DNA of 64,000 nucleotides from CALGYY01 sp963678485. GTDB lineage: Bacteria > Bacteroidota > Bacteroidia > Bacteroidales > CAIWKO01. Of this stretch, positions 54,970-62,547 are shown piece after piece. Each line of letters starts with the position of its first letter. Within the stretch, counting starts at the first letter, position 1. A model generated the notes under the pieces. The model made no database searches and was not told where the DNA came from. It saw nothing but the letters and a program-made list of their open reading frames with translations. Position numbers and translations under genes: made by a program. The stretch covers positions 3,906,001 to 3,970,000 of the forward strand of contig OY782882.1 in NCBI GenBank assembly GCA_963678485.1, in the 5' to 3' direction.

Positions 54970-54997
54970 AATTTAATCAGTTGAAGAACAGTTAATG

Positions 54998-55399
54998 CTA
55001 TTTGAATTCCTTATCCCCAAACTCTTCCGGTTTGTTTTCTTTGTATTTACTCGGACATTTCAGCAGTAGGGAGGACGCGCTGAAAATGCTGTCCTGCCAG
55101 CACCCTATAACCACCACTTGTTCAAGTTTTAGGAAATCCTGAGGTTTGCTTCCATTATACACCACCTTGGCGGGGTTTCCCTGATCATCCTTCATGTAAA
55201 AACTGAATCGGGATCCTTGTATGGTATCGAACACTATGGGTTTGTCTTTAATGAGTGTACCAATAATTTGAACTTCCTTATTGGGCGCTGCTGCAGCTTC
55301 CTTAAAGTCGCTGTAAGTGTCCGATTTATAAACGGTAGAGATAATCACCGCTATGGCAGCGATGAGAATAATTATAATAATTATATGAGAAGTTTTCAT
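54998..55399 (-). CDS. CcmE-like cytochrome c maturation protein with CxxxY in place of HxxxY
   Basis: A 133-residue protein with an N-terminal membrane anchor (a run of Ile) and an OB-fold domain (VQIIGTLIKDKPIVFD, FSFYMKDDQGNPAKVVYNG, LEQVVVIGCWQD, FSASSLLLKCPSKY). In classical CcmE a His in HxxxY binds haem covalently at this point; here it is Cys (Cys-Pro-Ser-Lys-Tyr), the form known from some archaeal and deltaproteobacterial systems. No other ccm gene lies in the window. The length and fold otherwise fit haem chaperones that act in the periplasm. Confidence 0.8.
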   Translation of the reverse strand: MKTSHIIIIIILIAAIAVIISTVYKSDTYSDFKEAAAAPNKEVQIIGTLIKDKPIVFDTIQGSRFSFYMKDDQGNPAKVVYNGSKPQDFLKLEQVVVIGCWQDSIFSASSLLLKCPSKYKENKPEEFGDKEFK

Positions 55400-55461
55400 A
55401 TGACTTAATCTGGTAACAAAGGTAATTTAAAAGTTCATAGTTTCTCGCACCCTGAGCCTGC

Positions 55462-56733
55462 CTACGTATGCGTAAAAATCCAATGTCCGATTCCGCAATC
55501 CAGACATTTCTTTGCATTGCAATATTTGTCTTTCATTTCCAGCAAAGCCTGTGATCCCAGCGCATTGGAAACGGCTAATCCAGCCATTCGAAATTTTCTA
55601 ACGATGTTGTTTTCTTCTGGTGGAAGCCGGTCGAGGAAGGAAAGCGCAAGATCGCAACACTGGTTTTGATGTTTTTCTTTTCCATAAATAAACAGGAATG
55701 GAACAACAGTATTGACAAGGATAAGGCTCACGCTATCATCACCCATTTTCTTGGGATGCGACATACTGACTTTGCCAAAGCGATAATGACGATCCCAGTA
55801 TTCGGAAGCATGGGTTCGGAATAAGGCCAGCAGTGCATCGGTTGAACTACAATGGAGCACTTGAGCAAAGAGGCCGCTGGACCTATGAATCAGAAAGGCG
55901 AACTGAGCAATTCTGATTGTAGGGAAGTTGGGGGGACGAAGTCGCAGGAAACGAAATGTGCCTGTTGGCAGGCCTTGCAGCTTATATTTTCGTTTCAGTG
56001 AGCGATACTCGGCCTTCATGCGTCGGTGGTAATCATCAAGAGCTTCACCTTCTAGTAATCCGGCCTGACCGAACAGTAGTACTTCTAAATGGAATAGGTC
56101 GTTTTTCTCCTTAGCAAGGACTTGCAAAGGCAGTGATCGGGCCAGGCGTTCGAAGGCATCAGCATTGACTTTAGCTCCGAATGCACGGGCAACGCATTCA
56201 TAAAAACTTTGCTCCCAATGATGGTGATTACGTTTGATTAATTCGAGCATTTGCAGGCTCTTTCTTTCGAGTCGTTCTACAGCTTTTGATTCAAGCCAAC
56301 TCTCGGTGATCATGCGATCAACGTCGCGCAGATGTCCGGTACAGGGAATCCACGCCTTACTCGCTGAAAAGTAATGATAATGCTCGAAGATGCTTTCGTC
56401 AAAGTGACCCTTGCAAACGAATACCGGCAATCCCGGGATATCGCGTTCAGTGCCGGAAAGGTCATCTTCGTAGACCACATGCAGCACTGTGTTTTTGTAT
56501 GCAGGATCGTTGTGATGTCCGTGACGGTACCAATCAGAGGCAAGTACATGCAATTCGACATTGCCTGCCCAAAGCGTTCCGCCAATGCGGATACGGGCAT
56601 TAAAAAAGTCGGGGCCGGCATTAGCGTTGTGTTCGCCGGGGACAAGAATTTCAAGGGGTTCTCCGGAGGTTGTAATCAGGGTATGACCCAATAAACGAAA
56701 CCTCCAAACATAGGTAAGGAATTCCTCGTTCAT
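55462..56733 (-). CDS. DUF2851 family protein
   Basis: From the ATG at 56733 the product has 423 residues, the normal size for this Bacteroidota family. The start MNEEFLTYVWRFRLL and the segment GEHNANAGPDFFNARIRIGG followed by AGNVELHV and HxxHNDPAYKNTVLHVVYE are diagnostic. The C-terminus ends in a Cys cluster (CNAKKCLDCGIGHW) that could bind metal. Function is unknown. The longer frame to 56868 runs into a dispersed repeat boundary and lacks support. Confidence 0.88.
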   Translation of the reverse strand: MNEEFLTYVWRFRLLGHTLITTSGEPLEILVPGEHNANAGPDFFNARIRIGGTLWAGNVELHVLASDWYRHGHHNDPAYKNTVLHVVYEDDLSGTERDIPGLPVFVCKGHFDESIFEHYHYFSASKAWIPCTGHLRDVDRMITESWLESKAVERLERKSLQMLELIKRNHHHWEQSFYECVARAFGAKVNADAFERLARSLPLQVLAKEKNDLFHLEVLLFGQAGLLEGEALDDYHRRMKAEYRSLKRKYKLQGLPTGTFRFLRLRPPNFPTIRIAQFAFLIHRSSGLFAQVLHCSSTDALLALFRTHASEYWDRHYRFGKVSMSHPKKMGDDSVSLILVNTVVPFLFIYGKEKHQNQCCDLALSFLDRLPPEENNIVRKFRMAGLAVSNALGSQALLEMKDKYCNAKKCLDCGIGHWIFTHT

Positions 56734-56870
56734 GATGTGATTTATTTGTTTTTCGCAATAAAGATAAAAAAAGTCCGGGAGATAAAAATGGAGCAATTGT
56801 GATTTTTGAAATGGGATGATTAGTTTGAGGTTTTTAGGCAGGGTGATGCCGCCCAATAAGCAGAACAAAG

Positions 56871-57185
56871 GGGATTCCGGATAAAATCGGATTGACTTAT
56901 CTAATGTGCGAATGTGATAATGTGATAATGTGCTGAAGGGCAGTGCAACACTTGGTGATTGGTGATTTGATTGAATTTTTTAATGGGTGAAGGGCGCTGC
57001 AACATGCAGAGTTTCTGTATAGAACTAATTATCCCAATAACCCATCCTTCGACAGGCTCAGGGACCGCCCTTCGACAAGCTCAGGAACCACCCTTCGACA
57101 AGCTCAGGAACCACCCTTCGACTGCCGCTCAGGGATCGGTATTTATTTCTTTTTGCTTTGGTGGTTTCGACAAGCTCAACCACGT
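56871..57185 (+). repeat. Composite dispersed repeat, copy C
   Basis: Order: GGGATTCCGGATAAAATCGG hairpin; AATGTGATAATGTGATAATG; GCAACACTTGGTGATTGG; GAATTTTTTAATGGGTGAAG; GCAACATGCAGAGTTTCTG; AACTAATTATCCCAATAACC; four CCCTTCGACAAGCTCAGG-type units; then GGTGGTTTCGACAAGCTCAA with AACCAC. Copy D follows with a period of 345 bases. Confidence 0.88.
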
Positions 57186-57215
57186 GCTACGCCCAACCGT
57201 ATAACCAGAACCAAT

Positions 57216-57575
57216 GGGACTCCGGATTACATCGGAATGACTTATCTAATGTGCGAATGTGATAATGTGATAATGTGCTGAAGGGCGGTGCAACACTTGG
57301 TGATTGGTGATTTGATTGAATTTTTTAATGGGTGAAGGGCGCTGCGATATGCAGAGTTTCTGTATAGAACTAATTATTCCAATAAACCTCCCTTCGACAA
57401 GCTCAGGGACCATCCTTCGACAAGCTCAGGAACCGCCCTTCGACTGCCGTTCAGGGAGCGCCCTTCGACAGGCTCAGGGACCGGTGTTTATTACTTTTTT
57501 CTATGGTGGTTTCGACAAGCTCAACCACCCCCAAAACCCCAATAACCCCAATAACCCCAATAACCCCGTAACCAC
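57216..57575 (+). repeat. Composite dispersed repeat, copy D (tandem with C)
   Basis: The first ~170 bases are more than 95% identical to copy C. The hairpin array differs in unit number and order, and the unit ends in a CCCCAATAA microsatellite (57528-57567) whose minus strand has five G-runs. Confidence 0.88.
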
Positions 57576-57594
57576 AAATAGCTAATCACCCCAA

Positions 57595-57782
57595 GACTAC
57601 CCCTCGGCTATCGCTCGGGGACCACCGCTCAGGGACCACCCTTCGACAGGCCCAGGGACCTCCCTTCGACAGGCTCAGGGACCGGTGTTTATTTATTTTT
57701 GCTTTGGTGGTTTCGACAAGCTCAACCACCCCCATAACCCCCATAACCCCCATAACCCCCATAACCCAATAACCCAAAAACC
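57595..57782 (+). repeat. Composite dispersed repeat, half copy (hairpins and microsatellite)
   Basis: This carries only the hairpin array (CCCTTCGACAGGCCCAGGG, CCCTTCGACAGGCTCAGGG), the TTTATTTTTGCTTTGGTGG linker, the TTTCGACAAGCTCAACCACC unit and a CCCCCATAA microsatellite. Short open frames here with LSLSKG- or DKLR-type peptides are artefacts of the repeat. Confidence 0.85.
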
Positions 57783-57878
57783 CTCCAAGCCCTCCTCCTC
57801 AGAGACCTAACATTCACCTAAATATAATCTTCACTCAGGCCCATTAAATGGCTTGAATCTGTGATGGATAAAGAAAAA

Positions 57879-57911
57879 TTTGCATATGCCGGATTATTTG
57901 TTGTATTTTTG
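57879..57911 (+). promoter_or_regulatory. Promoter (TTTG-N21-TATTTTTG) of the coiled-coil/zapA operon
   Basis: TTTG at 57879-57882 and TATTTTTG at 57904-57911 fit the phylum's consensus with 21 bases between them. The start codon is 22 bases beyond the -7 element. Confidence 0.65.
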
Positions 57912-57932
57912 TAAAAAAGTCGCAAACGTTTC

Positions 57933-58220
57933 ATGAGCGATCTAGAGGTACTGGTATCAGGAATCGAATATAAAGTACGGAAGCTTACCGGACTTCTTGA
58001 GCGCAGTGAAGCGGAAAACAAGCAATTGTTGAAAGAACATGCCGAGCTGCAGGAAGCATTGCAACTGCAGCAACAGCAGATTCATCAACTTGAAGAAAAG
58101 ATATTAAAACTGCACATGGCCCAGACGCTGTCTACCAAGAGTGAGGTAGCCGGTGTGAAGCAAAAGATTAATCAGATGGTGCGGGAAATCGACAGGTGTC
58201 TTGCCCTGCTGAACAAGTAA
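57933..58220 (+). CDS. Small coiled-coil protein upstream of zapA
   Basis: A 95-residue protein that is helical and coiled-coil throughout (LLERSEAENKQLLKEHAEL, QLQQQQIHQLEEKI), ending in a conserved-looking helix MVREIDRCLALLN. No membrane segment. It lies 13 bases before zapA, so a role in the divisome, comparable to ZapB-like coiled coils, is a reasonable inference but is not shown by sequence alone. Confidence 0.75.
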   Translation: MSDLEVLVSGIEYKVRKLTGLLERSEAENKQLLKEHAELQEALQLQQQQIHQLEEKILKLHMAQTLSTKSEVAGVKQKINQMVREIDRCLALLNK

Positions 58221-58233
58221 CAAAGCAGAACCC

Positions 58234-58536
58234 ATGAGTGAGTTTTCGATAACAGTGACAATTGCAGACAGAATATACAGGCTGACCATAGAACGAACAG
58301 AAGAGGAAATGGTGAGGAACGCAGTCAGACTGATAGATGAAAAGATCAGAGAATATGCACGGAGTTACGCATTTAAGGACAAACAGGATTTATTGGCCAT
58401 GGTGGCGTTGCAACACACCACTGGTATGATAAATCAACAAAATGCAGTGAGCTCAGTAAAGGAAGATCTGAAAGCAAAATTGTCGCATATCGAAGGGGTT
58501 TTAGATGTAGCACTTGAGAAGCAGAACGTTCTTTGA
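58234..58536 (+). CDS. zapA: Cell division protein ZapA
   Basis: A 100-residue protein with the ZapA N-terminal domain (ITVTIADRIYRLTIERTEEEMVR) and the RLIDEKIREY helix leading into a C-terminal coiled coil. ZapA bundles FtsZ filaments at mid-cell. It is followed by a 6S-like RNA and rny, an order I recall as recurrent in this phylum. Confidence 0.88.
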   Translation: MSEFSITVTIADRIYRLTIERTEEEMVRNAVRLIDEKIREYARSYAFKDKQDLLAMVALQHTTGMINQQNAVSSVKEDLKAKLSHIEGVLDVALEKQNVL

Positions 58537-58557
58537 TTTACACCTGACATAAGACAT

Positions 58558-58758
58558 ACCCGCACATTCATCCGGAAAAGTTTGATAAACTCAACATTAT
58601 CAAATATAGGACAAAGCTCAGCATTAGGTAGGACAGGCCTCAACCGCTTTCGGGCGGTTCCCTAATGGGACAGTGGACGTTCGAGCATAGCTGGCCGTTC
58701 TAATATATTAAAACCGGGGTTTATTCTAAACTATCGTGAATTGTGCGGGTTTTTTTTT
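58558..58758 (+). ncRNA. ssrS: 6S-like RNA (Bacteroidota type)
   Basis: A ~195-nt rod-shaped RNA is predicted. ACCCGCACATTCA (58558-58570) pairs with TGAATTGTGCGGGT (58737-58750), followed by a T-run terminator. Inside, CATTAGG pairs with CCTAATG, and the apical AACCGC-TTTC-GGGCGGTT hairpin caps it. Internal bulges on both strands give the open central bubble expected of 6S RNA, which mimics an open promoter and sequesters RNA polymerase. The location between zapA and rny supports the call; the primary sequence alone does not prove it. Confidence 0.65.
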
Positions 58759-58837
58759 GCCCGGCCGGAACAGTTTTTTTGCGGATTTTGTTTGAGCATT
58801 AATAACTCCATATAAAAACCATTAATTATTTAGTCAC

Positions 58838-60382
58838 ATGAATGTTATCATTATTATCCTAATCAGTGCTGTCGCAGGTCTTGCAATCGGAGCCCTCGTC
58901 ACTGCCACAATATTGCGGAAAGCTATCGAGAAAAAATCAGCCAACGTTCTTAAAGATGCACAGAACGAGGCCGAAATGATTAAGAAAGATAAAATCCTGC
59001 AAGCCAAAGAAAAATTTCTGGTTCTTAAAGCCGAGCATGAGAAGGTAATCCAGGAAAAAAACGCCAATATTTTAAAGAACGAAAACCGCATCAAACAAAA
59101 AGAACAATCGCTTTCACAAAAAATTGAAGACCTTAACCGTAAGGAAAAAGATATGCAGGCTGTTCGCGATAATCTCAACAATCAGCTTGACCTTTTAAAT
59201 AAGAAACAAGCAGAGGTTGAAAAGGTACACGCCCAGCACGTAGAACAACTGGAAAAGATTTCTGGCATGTCAGCCGCCGAAGCAAGCACTATGCTTGTGG
59301 AATCGCTGAAGTCAAAAGCGCAGTCAGAAGCCGCCGCACAGGTGCGCGACATTATCGAAGAGGCTAAAATGACGGCCAATATAGAAGCTAAGAAAGTTGT
59401 TATTAAAACCTTACAGCGTACTGCCACAGAGCATGCGATCGAAAATACCGTTTCTGTGTTCAATATCGAAAATGACGAAATCAAGGGACGCATTATCGGA
59501 CGCGAAGGACGCAATATCCGCGCATTGGAGGCTGCCACTGGTATTGAGATTATTATTGACGATACTCCCGATGCTATCATCCTTTCAGGTTTTGACCCGG
59601 TCCGCCGCGAAATCGCCCGATTATCGCTGCATCAGCTGGTCACCGATGGACGTATTCACCCTGCTCGCATCGAAGAAGTTGTTTCTAAAACCAAGAAACA
59701 AATCGAGCAGGAAATTGTCGAAATTGGAAAACGCACTACCATCGACATGGGGATTCATGGTATGCACCACGAGTTAATCCGCATGATTGGAAAAATGAGA
59801 TATCGTTCTTCGTACGGACAAAACCTTTTACAACATAGCCGCGAGGTTGCCAACCTTTGTGCAACGATGGCTTCTGAATTAGGCCTCAATCCTAAGCTTG
59901 CAAAGCGCGCCGGTCTGCTTCATGATATTGGTAAAGTTCCCGATAATGAGCCCGATTTGCCACACGCAGTGCTGGGGATGAATCTCGCTGAAAAATTCAA
60001 AGAGAAACCTGAGGTATGTAATGCAATCGGTTCGCACCACGAGGAAGTTGAAATGACTACTTTGCTTGCTCCAATTGTTCAAATCTGTGATGCAATTTCA
60101 GGTGCTCGTCCTGGCGCACGTCGCGAGATTGTTGAGAGTTATATCAACCGTTTGAAAGATTTGGAAGGGCTTGCTTTAGCTTATCCCGGTGTTGTGAAGA
60201 CATACGCCATTCAGGCAGGTCGCGAGCTCAGAGTAATTGTTGGTGCTGATAAAGTCACCGATAATGAAGCGAACCAGCTTGCATTCGATATTTCAAATAA
60301 GATTCAAACCGAGATGACTTATCCCGGACAGATTAAGGTTACTGTGATTCGGGAGACCCGGGCCGTAGCCTACGCTAAGTAA
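58838..60382 (+). CDS. rny: Ribonuclease Y
   Basis: A 514-residue RNase Y: an N-terminal membrane helix (residues ~2-26), a long coiled coil (~30-165), a KH domain (GRIIGREGRNIRALEAATG, ~205-265) and an HD domain with LLHDIGKVPDNE (His-Asp metal pair) and IGSHHEEVE. It is an endonuclease that starts mRNA decay at the inner face of the membrane. The length and order are normal. Transcription is probably separate from zapA because of the 6S terminator. Confidence 0.96.
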   Translation: MNVIIIILISAVAGLAIGALVTATILRKAIEKKSANVLKDAQNEAEMIKKDKILQAKEKFLVLKAEHEKVIQEKNANILKNENRIKQKEQSLSQKIEDLNRKEKDMQAVRDNLNNQLDLLNKKQAEVEKVHAQHVEQLEKISGMSAAEASTMLVESLKSKAQSEAAAQVRDIIEEAKMTANIEAKKVVIKTLQRTATEHAIENTVSVFNIENDEIKGRIIGREGRNIRALEAATGIEIIIDDTPDAIILSGFDPVRREIARLSLHQLVTDGRIHPARIEEVVSKTKKQIEQEIVEIGKRTTIDMGIHGMHHELIRMIGKMRYRSSYGQNLLQHSREVANLCATMASELGLNPKLAKRAGLLHDIGKVPDNEPDLPHAVLGMNLAEKFKEKPEVCNAIGSHHEEVEMTTLLAPIVQICDAISGARPGARREIVESYINRLKDLEGLALAYPGVVKTYAIQAGRELRVIVGADKVTDNEANQLAFDISNKIQTEMTYPGQIKVTVIRETRAVAYAK

Positions 60383-60403
60383 AAAGATATTTACTATTTG
60401 TAA

Positions 60404-61078
60404 ATGAAGAATAAGCACAAAGCCGTCGTCACTTTTTATAAGGTGGCTGCGGCTTTGCTCGTTAGTCTCGGATTTTCGTTTTCTTCGCGCAAATGCAAAC
60501 TACTTTATAAGCAAGCAACCCAAGAGGTTTATGATGCCTTAATCGTCCCCGGAGTGCCTTTTAAGGGGCAACGCTGGGATTTGATTATGAAAGCCCGTGT
60601 GATATGGGCAACGATCCTTTATAAGCAGGGTAGGGTGAGGCACATCATTTTTTCTGGGGGTGCGGTACATTCACCTTATTACGAAAGTGAGATTATGTGC
60701 ACCTACGCAGTTGCTCTGGGTGTACCACAGGAACATGTAATTTCTGAAAAGCTTGCAGAACACAGCACAGAGAATGTTTATTATTCTTACCGATTAGCGC
60801 ACAAGCTTGGATTATTGAAGGTCGCATTAGCCTCCGATCCGTTTCAGACGAAGTTATTGCGCAAGTTCACATTTAAGCGTGTTGATGCAAACATTATGTT
60901 ACTGCCTGTTGTCTATGATATGGTAAATGAAGTGGACATTCAGCTCACCGAGCCTACAATTGATTTCGAGTGTTTGAGGGTTAAGGATTTCGTTCCACTC
61001 AAAGAGCGCGAAAATCTGCGTAAACGCTTACGAGGGACAAGTGGTTCCAGAATCGATTGGGACGTATATCAAATTTAA
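60404..61078 (+). CDS. YdcF/SanA-like DUF218 protein
   Basis: A 224-residue protein with an N-terminal hydrophobic segment and a DUF218 domain: YDALIVPGVPFKG, then RHIIFSGGAVHSPYYESEIM, GVPQEHVISEKLAEHSTENVYYS and LASDPFQTKLL. The ExxxxxTxEN motif (EHSTEN) is the family hallmark. Members affect envelope polysaccharide or barrier functions in other bacteria; the biochemical role is unclear. It lies 21 bases after rny. Confidence 0.8.
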   Translation: MKNKHKAVVTFYKVAAALLVSLGFSFSSRKCKLLYKQATQEVYDALIVPGVPFKGQRWDLIMKARVIWATILYKQGRVRHIIFSGGAVHSPYYESEIMCTYAVALGVPQEHVISEKLAEHSTENVYYSYRLAHKLGLLKVALASDPFQTKLLRKFTFKRVDANIMLLPVVYDMVNEVDIQLTEPTIDFECLRVKDFVPLKERENLRKRLRGTSGSRIDWDVYQI

Positions 61079-61495
61079 TGTGATAATGTGATAATGTGGC
61101 AATGTGCTGTGGGGCGGTGCAACACTTGGAGATTGGTGGGTTGATGGAATTTTTTAATGGGTGAAGGCCTCGGCAATCCGCAGGGTTTCTTCCTTAGAAC
61201 AAATTAACCCAATAACCCCGCCCTTCGACAAGCTCAGGGACCACCCTTCGACAGGCTCAGGGACCGGATTTAAGTGATTTTCTTTTTAGTGGTTTCGACA
61301 AGCTCAACCACCCCCAAACCCAAATAACCCTTTAACCAAATAACCCCAATACCCCCCATAACCCCATAGCCACAAATAGCTAATCACCACACGCCTGCCG
61401 CTCAGGGACCGCCCTTCGACAGGCTCAGGGACCGAGGTATTATTTTATACTGGAGTGGTTTCGACAAGCTCAACCACCCCAACCCATACCTGCAA
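61079..61495 (+). repeat. Composite dispersed repeat, copy E with extra hairpin block
   Basis: Order as in copies C and D from TGATAATGTGATAATGTGGC through GGAGATTGGTGGGTTGATGG and TTTTTTAATGGGTGAAGG to the hairpin array, the GTGGTTTCGACAAGCTCAAC unit and an AACCCCAATA microsatellite. A second hairpin block with another GTGGTTTCGACAAGCTCAAC (61456) follows. It fills the whole gap between the converging ydcF-like and ridA genes. Confidence 0.87.
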
Positions 61496-61501
61496 GTAAG
61501 C

Positions 61502-61879
61502 CTACTTGGCGGCAATTACCGAAATCTCAACTTTGGAGTCCTTAGGTAGACGGGCAACCTGAACGGTTTCGCGAGCAGGAAAACTGGAGGTGAAAAAACT
61601 TCCATATGCTTCATTCACGGCTGCAAAGTCATTCATGTCGGATAAGAAAATACTTGTTTTAACGATATCACTATATTCCATGCCGGCTTCTTTAAGCAGC
61701 TTGCCGACATTTTCCATTACAATTTTTGTAAGTGTGCCAACGTCTGCCTTGACAAGATCGCCGGTTGCAGGGTCAAGCGGAAGCTGACCGGAAACAAATA
61801 ACATATTGTTGACCAAGACTGCTGGACTGTATGGTCCCAGAGGTGCAGGAGCGCCGGAAATACTGATTGATTTCTTCAT
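61502..61879 (-). CDS. ridA: RidA family reactive intermediate/imine deaminase
   Basis: A 125-residue RidA with the conserved PLGPYSPAV start, VSGQLPLDPATG, and the C-terminal PARETVQVARLPKDSKVEI, whose Arg binds the carboxylate of 2-aminoacrylate and related imines. It detoxifies reactive enamines from PLP enzymes in the cytoplasm. The length is typical. Confidence 0.95.
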   Translation of the reverse strand: MKKSISISGAPAPLGPYSPAVLVNNMLFVSGQLPLDPATGDLVKADVGTLTKIVMENVGKLLKEAGMEYSDIVKTSIFLSDMNDFAAVNEAYGSFFTSSFPARETVQVARLPKDSKVEISVIAAK

Positions 61880-62020
61880 TGTATAATTGATTATTAATTT
61901 TTATTCCGGCGTAAAATTACGAAAAATGATGATGCAAGTTGCAGTGCTAAGGTATGAGCTAAATCCTTCAACAGTGATTATGTTTTAAAGAAGATTTTAA
62001 GAAAAAATCAATGTATATAA

Positions 62021-62060
62021 ATACCAAAGAGGCTATCCTTACGAATAGCCTCTTTGAAGT
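62021..62060 (-). terminator. Terminator of the ferritin-like gene
   Basis: A 12-bp stem CAAAGAGGCTAT / ATAGCCTCTTTG lies 25 bases after the stop at 62085. The T-tail on the minus strand is weak (GGTATTTATAT). Confidence 0.6.
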
Positions 62061-62084
62061 GTAGAATAGACGGATGGGAAAGTC

Positions 62085-62540
62085 CTAGTTGTCGGTCAAT
62101 ACATTCTCATCATATTCAAGTTCAAAGCGCAATTTGTGCTTGGATTCTTCCATGGCTAATCCAAGAAATAATTCTTTAAGGGCTTTGTTGTTTACTTTTT
62201 CCGATAAGGTCATGTATAATTTGAACGCGGCTTTTTCCTTGCGCATGGCCAATAAGAGGGCGTCCTGATAGGTCATTCCCGGACTTGGTTTTGCACTGAC
62301 CGAATAATCAGCGATTTTTAGGTCGGCGACCTTTTCAACCTTTAAGTCATTCTGTCCCGTTGTTTTGATGTTCAGCAAACGTGCTTTGTGCTGCATCTCT
62401 TCGCGGGCGAACTGCGCAAAGGTTTGTTTCATGTCGTCATTCGTGACCTGCGCAGAAAGGTTGTTGTAAAAATCAACCGCTTCCTGCTCATTCTCAATTG
62501 CGAAATCAAGAATGCTCTCGATGTTTTCAAATGTTACCAT
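62085..62540 (-). CDS. Ferritin-like/rubrerythrin-domain diiron protein
   Basis: A 151-residue four-helix protein. The first helix pair has NEQEAVDFYNNLS and REEMQHKARL (ExxH), the second RKEKAAFKLYMTLSE and AMEESKHKLRFELEY (ExxH), which supply the diiron ligands of COG1633-type ferritin-like proteins. It has no rubredoxin domain. It may store iron or reduce peroxide in the cytoplasm. It begins eight bases after the stop of the molybdopterin-oxidoreductase-like gene and is probably co-transcribed. Confidence 0.85.
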   Translation of the reverse strand: MVTFENIESILDFAIENEQEAVDFYNNLSAQVTNDDMKQTFAQFAREEMQHKARLLNIKTTGQNDLKVEKVADLKIADYSVSAKPSPGMTYQDALLLAMRKEKAAFKLYMTLSEKVNNKALKELFLGLAMEESKHKLRFELEYDENVLTDN

Positions 62541-62547
62541 ATATGTT

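Noticed and set aside
57050..57140. CRISPR-like spacing of TTCGACAAGCTCAGG units
   Set aside because: Units are irregular, separated by only a few bases with no spacers of constant length, and there are no cas genes.
56971..57204. Short open frame rich in DKLR/LRQAQEP-type peptides (also at 57316-57585 and 57586-57777)
   Set aside because: These are translations of the TTCGACAAGCTCAGG repeat. They have no start context and recur in every frame of the repeat.
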